Source: Erpobdella octoculata
Taxonomy: Eukaryota > Annelida > Clitellata > Hirudinida > Erpobdellidae
Direction of reading: 5' to 3'
Length of the DNA: 64,000 nucleotides
Assembly: GCA_963978895.1 (NCBI GenBank)
Contig: OZ022239.1
Span: 14,363,566-14,427,565 of the forward strand
Of the stretch, positions 11,721 through 23,700 are shown in pieces (position 1 is the stretch's first letter; each line of letters starts with the position of its first letter). The notes below the pieces were generated by a model, which had not been told where the DNA came from, did no database searches, and saw nothing but the letters and a program-made list of their open reading frames with translations. The translations under genes and the position numbers were made by a program.

Positions 11721-14700
11721 GCGTTACGCGAAATTGCTAACATACATACATACATACAGTCATACATAGCAAATTATGTATGTAGATTATTATCAATTTT
11801 AAATAATCTATTGTTATGCCACATCAATTCTCTTTTACAGGTCCCACCAATGGAGAATTATTCAATGGAGGGAAGAACTTATAGATACTCGAAACTTACT
11901 CCTCTTTATTCGTTTGGCTATGGTCTTTCATACACAACATTTTTTTATTCCTGGATCAGCCTCAGTCCCCATAATATTAGCAAAGACAATGATTTTGTTG
12001 AGATAAAAATTCAAATTAAAAACTTGGGAGAGATTGACTCTGAAGAGGTTTATTTAATATATTTATATATGGAATTACTTCAAATTCTCTCGTTTACTTG
12101 TTTAACTTTACATTTAGAAGAGTTTATAGTATCTAAACATGGAATTTGGAAAATGTGTCCAAAAAACATAATATATTTTTATAGATGCTTGGAGTGTTGA
12201 AACTGTGAGTAGTTAGAAGACAGTTCACGTGGTTCCACAACATAGAAAATTTCAGATCAGTAACTTTGAGTTTAGTTTGTTGTAAAATTTTTGAGTTAGA
12301 GACTAGAGACCATATTTTTTATGCATGCTCAGTATGGGTTTTCTTCTTACCACACGCAGCTCTTGAAGTTTCTAGATATGTAGAGTGAGACTATTGATCT
12401 TATTAAAATTGTACACCGATCTGGAGAAGTCATTAAACAAAATTTCACATAGTAAGCTTTTGTTTGAGTTAAAGAGATATGTAGTCCACAGAAAATGTCT
12501 ACAATGGATCTTAAACTATTTAGAAATATAATCCTTTGAATGATGATTTTTACACATATTGCTAGTTTCCAGTGGAGTGCCTCAGGGAATTTTTTTAAAT
12601 TTTCACTAATGGTATACAGAATTTGTTTTTTTAGTTTGCTGACAATGCATTGTATCAGTGATCTGTCAGATATTACTAGAACTGTAGAATGGTGCACTAA
12701 ATTTGGCAAAAGTCAACTTGAAGAAATGTTGTTTCTTGAAGCTGGTAGAAATAATTCAGAGACGAGTTACAAGCAATTTGACTTCGAAATTGTGGAAGTC
12801 AGATTATCAGTAATAAATAGTGTTTCAGATCTTGATATTTTCAGTAAATATTGGTTGCAGTTCAAGGAGCATATTGAAATGCTACTTTGTTAGATAGCAT
12901 TGAAAGAAATTTCATATATCTTATACGAGATGTTTAGGTGTCTATTAAAGTTTCTAGATAGATAAGCAAGGTTTAATTAAAAATACAGAGAAGACCAATA
13001 AAAGAGATTTTTCTATGAAGAGGTTTGACCTACATTGAAACTGGGGAAAAAGCTGTTATGACTTACTGCTATGAATAGGCCTGGGTGCTGAATTTTTTTG
13101 GGATTTCGGCTGTCTGGAGCAAAATTACGACTCAAACTTCTTATGGGTCGATTACAGGTCACAAAGTTATGGCTGAAATACGACTTAAGCAGTATTTCAG
13201 CCGTATGTCTTTAACACTTTTTCCTCCTAAAATATTTGATGACCGAGGGCAGGGGTAGTCGTAGGTACTTTTCCCCAACATTTTCAGAAATCTTATACAT
13301 TTTTTCCTCCTAAAATACCTGATGGCTAAGGTGGGTTGTTGGTACTTTTTCCAAAAAATTGTACCATGCCGAAAATAAATTCAGCTGACTCAACCATTTT
13401 ATTATTACGACTCACACTTGAATTAGCCGTAAAAAAATATTGTGTTCGCCCTACCAAAGCCCGTTAATGAGGCTCTTTAATGATAAAATACATGACTATT
13501 GCTTCACTTTCTAACTTTTTTTTCTAAAAATATTAATGACCAGGTTGTGGAGGGTAGTTGTAATTCATTTAGAGAATTTTTTTCAGTTTTCTTATAATTG
13601 TCTAATTTGCCCTCTAAACAATTGGATGATCAGATGGAGTGTCCAGGTTGTCTTTTATTTATGGAAATGGAATTGCAATGATTAATATAAATTTTCATTA
13701 CAAATTATGTCATAATTTTGGGGCCCTTTCAAGCCTGGGCCCCCTTCCCGTTCGAGAGTTCAGGGTGTGGTAACCACAGCACTGTTGATGGTTTAAGAAA
13801 CTTTTAAATAAACAGTGGACTGTGCATTAATAATAATTTTATTTAATAATATTGTTGAATAAGTTCTTTTAAACCAGGATGCCATAAAATTTGCACTATT
13901 TATCTTAGGTCTTTAAATTCTCTATTGAAAACTTTTCAGAAAACTTTATGTTTTTTTAATCAGGTCGTTCAGGTTTATGTAAGTTGGCAAGACCTTCCAA
14001 CATCGATTGTTATGCCTCAACTTCAACTTGTTGCAGTCTCTAGAAAGATGGTTCCAGCATTTTCGGTACCCATCAATTTATCTCTAACTTTCAAAGTTAA
14101 CCAACTTAAAGTCTGGGATGACTCTAAAGGATTTATATTTGTGCCTGGTTGGTGTTTATTAACTTTTATACTAAATATTAAAACCTAAGCTTTTCTCATT
14201 TTGTAACATTTCTCCACATTTTGCAAAGCTTTTCATTAATTGCCAACAAAACACAATTACCCTTTAAACAAAACCCTGGTGTATCAGAGTAGATTATTTT
14301 TTACAAATTATGTATCTAGATTGTCCCCTTCAAACAAAAAAGTTAACAAGTGAAGCAAAAACAAAGTTTTTTAAAAACACACTTTTATATAATTGATTGT
14401 GTAGGCCACATTCTGTTACATAAACAACAAGCATATTAGCATAGACAATATATAGTTTAACGAAATTATCACGAATAATTATTTCATTAAATTTTGTCCA
14501 ATCGATCCGAAACTTTTATAGAATGCATTGTTAATCAGTTTGGAGGTATGTTTAAATTTTTAAGTCTCTAGCTCATCGGGAAGTTAGTTTCAAATTGATT
14601 GCAAAATTTGACGACAGACAGAGAAGTCAAGTTAAGTAAAAGTGTGTAAAAAAGTGCATTGCAGCAAAATCTAATTTTATAAAATTCAGTTTTTAGCCTT

Positions 14701-17700
14701 TTATAAAATATAAAAGCAGTGTATCTTAGTGCAAGATCCTTCAAAGCTGCAAAAAAACCCATGCTTTCCAATCATCATAGTTTTTATTAGTGGGATATAC
14801 AGATATCTGGCTGGTTGCAGTCTATCAGAGATGATATCAGCTAGGGATTACAATCTGGGATTTAGCTGTTTTTGAGTTTCTGTTCTATGAGGATACAGGC
14901 ACCAGCAGTAGCATACGAGCCGAGGGGGCGAGGGGGGCTGCAGCCCCCCAGTATCGGGCAAAAATTTGGACAAAATGGGCTGAAAATTTGGGCACCTGTT
15001 AAATCTAGCAATATAAGATACAGTAACAGAAGTCAAACAACTCTGCAAAGCTTTAGGTGCTATTCAAAGTCTGTACAACTTTCTGGAGGCTAGCCCTAAA
15101 AGAAACGCTGTTTCACATAACGCTACGTTCGACGGTGAAAAAATTTCATAAACACTTAAATCTCAAAGTTTGACCAGGTGGTCATGTGGTAGAGCAGTTA
15201 CCTAATATCATAACGGCCTTGCTTACTTTGACAAATGATCACGATCCCAAAACATATATAAGCAGTACAGCCTTACTTACTGCAATTTGTTTGGGCTGGT
15301 TGTGTTAAAAATGATACTATCAAACACAAATAGTCTCAGCAGATATTTGCCGGGAAATACTGTCGACGTGATAACAGCCAAGAAAACAGCCACAGCAACC
15401 AGACACTCTCCATCAATGTAGAAATGAAGAGTATTTTAAAAATGTTTGGATCTACACTAAGCTTGCGCAAAGTGTAACGGTAGTTATCCATGACACACGA
15501 TTCTTGTTCAAAGAGAAAGAGTTGGAAGGAAAACACAAGTTTCACGTAGAAGCCAAGCCCTAGCTGGAGAAGAGCCAGCAACAGACGCTCAACTACTTCA
15601 AACTGCCAAAGATTGTCATAGAATATTGACATATTACTTTAGTCTGGATAAAGTTATTGGCAAATTACACTTCTGATTTAGTGGAAACGACCAAGACACG
15701 CTGTGCTCACTAGGATCTATCATTCTCAAATCTTATGCATCAGACGAACACTATAAAAAAATTGCCTCGCGGTATGGACTTGATCACGACTTGCTTAAGA
15801 CAGAAAAGGTAATCTACTCTAAGTTTTTCACTGACCACACTCCTTAAGCAGATTCACAAGCAGCCGCCGCTGATGTTGTCTTAATGGCAATACTTTATAA
15901 CAATGACCTTCATGTTGTTCTACCAGTTTTCAATCAAGTTGCTAATATTTTGGCCGCAATTCCAGCCACATCTTGTTCTGCCAAATGTTCTTTCAGCGCG
16001 CTCAAACGCTTTAAAACATATTTACGGAGTACAATGGGCCAAACACGTCTAAATAGTGTGGCAATTTTACATATTGGACGAAAATATTCTAATATGTCTT
16101 TCGGTACAAATACTGACCAAATTATACATTTTTGCTCCCACGAAATTCAGAAAACAATATTTTTTTGAATGTTTTAATAAAAGAGTTTCGTTACTATTAA
16201 AGTTTTTTTTTTATATAAATAGACAAATAAAATAGAATTGATAAAAAGTTGATTTATTATAACGCCCATGTTTATTTATCCCCTATTTTTTGAAACGCCT
16301 CCAGCGTTCGGGCAATCATTATTTCCAGCCCCCCCACTTCGATTAGCTCCCGTACGCTTCTGGGCACCAGTGTTCCGGCCAGTATTTGATCTGGTTGTAT
16401 CAAAACACATAGCTCGGATGCTAGCGGCTGTGCCCGTCTTTAATAGCTCCAGCCTTCGTCCCTTTCTTCCTTTTTCTCGTTGTGCTAACAAAAATATTTT
16501 ATCTTCTTGTAATACTGATGTCATGGTTAGAGCATCGGCGTGAGCGACATCAAAAAGATTTTCCAGTCTCGAAACAAAAATTGATTTTTTAGCAAGCTGA
16601 GTTGATGACGTTCTAGATTTGTTCTTCTTCAGAAGATGCCATTCCTCAAATGTCTGCTCAAGCATTGTCTGGCAGTTTTGGTGATCTCTCATCAGGATTC
16701 TAGCTTTCTGCCAAAATTTTGCTATTTCCCTGATGGTACCACTGACGTTTGTCTTATGGTCTTCTTCAGTTTGAGATGACGATGTAGGAATAATGGCAAA
16801 GATGGCAACTTGCTGCCTGTTAATTCAGTCACAGAGTTGCCAAGAAGATACAACTCTGTTTGAGATCTTGTTGCTTTTGCTACATATTTTTTTTGAACAT
16901 TTATTGAGCACGAAAGAAAACAACAGTGAAGTTATAAATAAGGAAAAAAAATCAAGTGCTCAAAAGGTTCATCCAAAGGGAATTACTTCCCGCTAACTGG
17001 ACGACCTATAAACGAAAATTTAGATACGAACCGAGACAGAGAAATAAAAGTTAACATAAGTGTATAGGAGTAAACATAAGTATATATAAGTTAACATATC
17101 TGTATCGAAGTTAACATAAGTATATAGATATTGAAATTATGAATCTAGCTGTAATATGTAAGATTTCAACGATTTTTTAAATAGCGAAATGCTTTTCAAT
17201 GAGGATATTGTTATTGGAATACTTGAATACAACCGCGGACCATAACACTTTATGGAGAATGTTTTGAGAGTTGTTCGAGCAAAATCGGACCGAAAGCAAT
17301 GCAAAGAACGCACATCATGAGAATGTACATGAGACGATTTTGTGAAAAGGTTATCAAATGACGACGGTAACATATGGTTGTCATATTTGTACATGAAAAT
17401 ACTAACAAGAAAAAAATTAATTTGATATACATTCAGTAGGTTGTTCTCGATCATTTTCATTTTACAAGATGATGTAAAGGGCAAGTTAAATAATATTCGG
17501 ATGATTCTTTTCTGTAAGATGTGGAGAGACTTTAGACGTGTAGGATAATTTGAAGCCCAAACAATATTACAATAGGACAAGTAAGGGTAAACGAGAGCGT
17601 AATACAACATCATAGAAATATTTTTATCCACAAATCGACTCACGCGAGATAGAATTCCACAATTTTTTGCAACTTTAGAGGTGACGTAACTAATATGGTC

Positions 17701-20700
17701 AATCAGTGAGAGGTGCTCATCAAGCAACATTCCAAGAAATTTACACGAGGAAACTCGCGCAATAGGTTTATCGTCAATAAGAAGTTGATAATCAGAACAA
17801 ATTAATTTATTTCTATGGTGGAATAGAATATAGTTGGTTTTACTTATATTTAAAGAAAGTTTATTCGCACAAAACCATTTATAAACGGAAAGTAGTTCAT
17901 GATTAGTAACATCATATAAATCTTTTAGGTTTTCACCAGAAGCAAAAAGGTTGGTATCATCGGCGAACAAGACAAATTCGAGACGATGCGAAACAGTGCA
18001 CAAATCATTAATGTAGACAAGAAATAAGAGAGGGCCTAGCACCGACCCCTGAGGCACGCCACAAGTTACCCGCCGCGTTGATGAAGTAACTTCGTTGTAG
18101 TGTACCTGTTGAGTTCTACCGCTCAAATAATCTTCAAACCACATTAATGGAATCCCTCGGACCCCATAGTGTTCAAGTTTTTTTAGCAAGACTTTGTGAT
18201 TCACTGTATCAAAAGCCTTGGCCAGATCCAGAAACACGCCGATGATGTAGTCTCCTCGATCCATAGCCTCCGCAACCCTCGAGTGCAACAGAACGAGCGG
18301 CATGTAGGTAGAGTGATTTTTTCTAAAGCCGAACTGACTCCTGGTAATGATGGAAAATCTGGCAAGAAATCCATAGAGCCTGGAGTGCATAGCTTTTTCA
18401 AAAAACTTTGAGAAGAAACATAAAATAGATATTGGCCGATAATTGGAAATGGTATCTTTTTTGCCAGATTTGTGAAGGGGAATTACTTTTGCCGACTTTA
18501 ACTGATCAGGAAACACCCCTGAAGAAAAAGAGCAGTTTATTATGCAGGAAAGAATATGGGCTATCCGTGGAACAGAGCATCTTGCAATACACGGGTCAAT
18601 TCCGTCGATTCCACTGCTGTGTGAGATTTTTAATCGTGTCGATATTTCAATGATCTCGTCCGGTGTTGTAGGTACAGCATCGAAAGAATGGACCACGGGA
18701 TTACCAAGATATTCATCAAATGTTTCATTAGGAATTAATATATTTTTTGCGAGATCTGTGCCAATGCTGGAGAAATGATTATTAAACGAGTCAACAATTT
18801 CTGTAGGAGAGGTCAAATAACTCCCGTCACCCGCATCAAAAGTCCTGCACTGCTCCACAGAAGATCGCTTGCCCATTAGGCTCCCAATGATTTTCCATGT
18901 TTCTTTAGCATTGTTTTGACATAAATTGAATTTTTTTGAATAGAATTCTTTGATTGTCGCAATTTTCATTGATTTGAAGCGATTACGGTACACAGTGAAT
19001 TTTTCTTTATTGGCCACTGTCGGGCTCTTGAGGTATTTTTTATATAAGGCATTTTTCTTTTTGCAGCACTTCATGAGATTTGGCGTCATCCAATCCTTAT
19101 CAAATCTAGCAGGACCACGAGTGTATTTAACCAGTGGAAAACACTTGTTATATATTTCGAGATACTTATTAATGAATAATGAGTAAGCAGAGGACGCATC
19201 ACCACCATCGGCCATCCCAATCACCCCAGACCAGTCCATCTCACCCAACATCTGTTCAAACATCTCTTTCTGTCTCAGGCTGGTCAGCCTTCTAAATGAA
19301 ATCTGATCTCTTTCAGTATTGGTGCGAGGTGCGAGATCAGTTGACAAAAAAATCGGAAGATGATCAGAGATATCATCAATCACAATCCTAGCAATAGAAT
19401 GTTGTAAGGGGTAGTTTGTAAACATGTTATCAATTGCAGAAGCAGTTTTAGAAGTTATCCTGGTAGGCGCCGTAAATGCCGGAAGAAGGCTGTAAGAAGC
19501 CAGTAAATTGAAAAAATCAGCCATAGACGAGCTCTGTTCTCTACTGAGAAAATCAATATTGAAGTCGCCCATTAAAAGAATATTCATATTTCTTTTGACG
19601 AGACAATTTAACAAATTGCTGAATTCTATGTTGAAACTGTGTAAATTTGTGTCCGGGGGACGATAAATAACACCCACTAAGAAATTTCCAGTTTTTTGAC
19701 AATCCATTGAGATTAGAAGAAGCTCGAATGAAGTAACACTGCTGTTCCAGAGTGAAGCATCAACTGTTGAATACTTGATCCGCTCATCAATAAAAAATCC
19801 AACTCCACCACCTCTTTTCATGTCTCGATTTTGGAACACGAAGTGGAAACCCGGTATTTCTATGCCTTTAGACGAATTTTCATCCAACCAAGTTTCTGTG
19901 ACCGCCAAAATTCGAGCTCGACTTTGGCGAAGTAGTATCGTTAAATCGTCTAATTTGTTTTTCATACTCCTGCAATTAACGTGAAGGAAAGAGAAAAATT
20001 CACGAGGCAGTTGATTGGTCAGGTCATTTAAATCTTTTGGAGAAACATAAATGCTGGTGTCTTCATACATTGAACGAAATAAATTGTCATCCGGATCAAT
20101 ACCAGAATCAAATAAAGAAGAATTATCTTCAGACCTCTCAAAACCAAAACAAATTTCTTCTTTAACAACAGAATCCATTGGATGAAATCAAAAGTTTTCA
20201 ACCTCCTCCAGACTTAGAACTCGGGTGGGCCTGTCAGACTCAGCCCGCCTGACAAAGACCGCACCATTCCAGGTCCAGATGGAAGCAATTCTCTTTTCTT
20301 TAAGAAGTTTTCTACCCTTTGAAAAGATGTCGGCATTTTTTTTTGTTAGGTGTTCGTTTATATAAACTTTTTGCGCAGTGTCTTGTTTTCGTAGTAATCT
20401 CCTTAATTCATAGATCCTATCTCTGACAAGCCTGGAGGCGAATGTAACAACAATTGGCCGAGGCGCGTTCTTTGGACCCGGTACGCGAAATCCAGCAGTG
20501 ATGTCACGCTCTGAAATTTCGAGGTCCAACTTTTTCTGACAACATTCTATCACAGCCTTCACCGTATCTTGCCGTGAAGATGGCCTTTGACCTCCCCCAT
20601 CCTTACTGGCAACAGAGGCTGCTTCTGCGTAAGATGACTCGGGTACACCGTGGAACACAAGATTGCCGCTCCTCATCTGGGTCTCCAATTGATCGACTTT

Positions 20701-23700
20701 GAGTTGTAGGGTACGATTCTCCTCTGTTAGGAATTTGAGCCTGTCAACAATAGGTTTGATCTCATTCTGAAGGGTCTTTGTTACCAGCTCCATCATTGAT
20801 TCCTTCAACATCTCTCTGATGCTCGACTCCAGATCAGGTAGTATCTTACCTTTAATTTTATCTGCCAATGACTCGATGGTTTTATTTTCTGTTAACAAAT
20901 CCATGATTTCCTCATGCTTTGGTGGCTTGCGAGACATTATCTGAGCTAATTCGACTCGAAAGAGTGACTCACAACAACAATACTGAATTCGTGTTCTTCA
21001 CTAATATCGCCAATTCGACTCGAAGGAGTGGCTCACAACAACAAAATTGAATTTGTATTTTTTACTAATAACGCTACAAATATTTACTAAAACAGACAAA
21101 AAACTATACCGTCAGATAGAGATTTTTATAACAAGTTCAGTCGTATAATTTTCTTAACTATTATGTCCCTAAAAATCGTTTATTTAGTTATTTATAAAGC
21201 ATAACGTAACGCTCCGTTCACCGCTCTTGAAGAACAGCCATTTTTAATCAGAACCAACTGGAAGTTATCTAGGGTATTAATCTGGTATTAGTACAAGGCG
21301 AGAAAAAAATGACCGTAGTTTTTGAGTATTAAAAACTTCACCATCATTGAGCTACCCCTAAATAATGTTCAATTGTGCTCATATTTTGCCAGAATATTTT
21401 TTTTATATATAGGAACCAAATTAGAGGGTAAGAAAATAATATTTTAAAAGTTCGAAAATAAGCTCCACCCTAATATACATATTAAAAATATTCTCCTAAA
21501 AGTTTTTTTTAAAGTTTTCTTATATATTTCTAAGTTTTCAAAGTTTTTTGAATATTAAATCTGATATTATCTGTTGCACAAATGATTCTGCCTAAATTAT
21601 AGTGAATATATGGCATTTGAACTCTAGATTTGTTCAATTTTTAGTGTTCTCTTAAACAACAACCTTTTTGCTCAAGTAATAAGAAATGTACGTTTCCATA
21701 GACAGATTGCAGTCCAAATCACACCAAGATCCAAATAGTATATGGGAGACTTGATTGAGACCCTGGTCAGATTTTCAACCAGGCAGTGCCTGAGTGGCCA
21801 AGCAAAGCCAGCCAGACAACCATATCAGCTCAATTCTTAAGAGATTAAGCTTTAGAGGACTGCTGGCCATTCATCTGCTGATCTTATTAAAGCACCAGAG
21901 AATTATTGTAAATCTACAGATCGTCAGCAAAGAATGAACAGAAAAGCTTTGTTTTGATGTGGATAGCATCAACAGAATTGAGAATGAACGGAATCACTCG
22001 TGCCAACCGCGTAAGCTATGGCGTTTTTTCTCTTCCGTTATGGTGCTAGATCGAGCAACAGTGTCATCTATTGGCGGTCCGACTGCCCAGAATCTGCTGG
22101 ATTACTTCGTTGAGAAGATTCGAACTATTCATCAATCTATTGGTGAGGCACCACCGACAACGATCGACGAAGTTCGCTGGTTCATATCATCAGCAAAATC
22201 AAAATCATGCTCGCTTGATCCGATACCGACAAACATTCTCAAGGAATTTCTGCCTGAGCTCCTACCATTCATCTCTACAATGTGTAACAAGTCTCTTCAA
22301 GAAGGTCACCTACCAAACTCCCAGAAGTTTGCTATCTTATCGCCCATCATCAAGAAGTCTGGACTGAACGTCGACAACGTTCAAAACTACAGACCAATAT
22401 CCAACCTGACGTACATTTCCAAGATTATCGAGAGAATGGTATACAAGCAGCTTACAGCTTACCTTGAAAAGTTCAACCTGATTCCTACACTACAATCCGG
22501 CTTCCGAGTCAACCACTCGACGGAAACTGCCCTTCTCAAGGTTTGCTCAGACATCCTCATAGCTGCCGATCAGAGTAAAGTATCTTGCGTTTGATACGGT
22601 CGATCATGACATCCTCCTGGACCGGCTGGAAACCTCTTTTGGGATTACTGGCACAGCCCTCACTTGGCTACAATCATTCCTTACAGACAGGACACTACAG
22701 GTACCCTTCAATGGTGCCCAATCTTTCATTTCTGCCATCTTTACGAGCGTCCATCAAGGCAGCGTCCTTGGACCGTTACTGTTCCTGTTCTACACAGCAG
22801 ATGTTCCAGTTATCGCTGACCTTCACGGTGGACAAGTTTACCTATCCGATAGAGTTGGTGCGGCTGATGAGCTGGTTGCTGGAATCACTCGATATATTGA
22901 AGAGCTTGACCTCTGGATGTCCTCTAACAGACTGAAATTAAACTCAGTTCATTGGCTAGGTGGCCGTCAGCAACTTCAAAAACTTGACATTGACAATATC
23001 CAACTGGGCGACAATCTTGGGGTACATCTGTACAGCCACTTGACTATGAAAGCCCAGGTACAACGCATTTTCCAGACATCGTTCTTCCAGCTTCAACAGC
23101 TTCGATCTGTCCGTCACTCTCTCACCACAGCAGCATGCTCAGCACTTGTTCATGCATTCATCACCAGCAGGCTTGACTACTGTAACAGCCTGCTCGCTGG
23201 AATTGGTGTTGGTCTGCTCGACCAGTTGCAATCCGTGATGCGAGTGGCAGCCCGTTTTGTTCTCAGAAGACGCAAGTTTGACAGGATCTCAGCGGACATT
23301 CGCGATTGCCTTCATTGGCTTCCCATCCGATCGCGAATTAATTTTAAGCTGGGTTTTCTCGTCTACAAGTGTCTCCATGGCAGCGCCCATGTGTATCTCT
23401 TGGAAATGCTGCAGCACAACTCTGACGTACCTACTCTTCACCGACTTCGTTCAATGACCAGGGGCAATCTCTTCATCCCTCGAACCAACACAAAAACATT
23501 CGGACCCCGAGGCTTCGCAGCAGCAGGACCGGCTTTCTGGAATACTCTGCCTGACAACGTCAGGGACCCAACACTGAGTCTTCCTGTCTTCAAACAACGA
23601 CTTACATTTTTTCTATTTAACTCATCTAATTAATTTAAATTGTAATAGATACTTTAGTTCTGCTCGCAAAGCGTTTTCGCGACAGCTTTCGCTGTAAGAA

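Larger units (their letters stand above)
17030..21100 (-). mobile_element. Complete-looking non-LTR retrotransposon with intact ORF1 and ORF2
   Basis: Reading right to left: a 5' UTR with two 64-bp tandem units (20948-21011, 21012-21075, each starting aattcgactcgaa), ORF1 (20188-20937), 9 bp, ORF2 (17137-20178), and a 3' tail of about four degenerate 20-bp units (aagttaacataagtatatag) at 17045-17125. Both ORFs are open from start to stop, so this copy is young and may be able to move. Inserted antisense to the GH3 gene in intron 11. The endonuclease-RT layout without RNase H fits the CR1/jockey group. Confidence 0.85.

Noticed and set aside
15175..15260. tRNA gene or SINE suggested by ggtggtcatgtggtagagca
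   Set aside because: Only an A-box-like motif; no B box at the right distance and no cloverleaf.
18196..19984. Several plus-strand frames of 60-80 codons
   Set aside because: Shadows of the intact LINE ORF2 on the minus strand.
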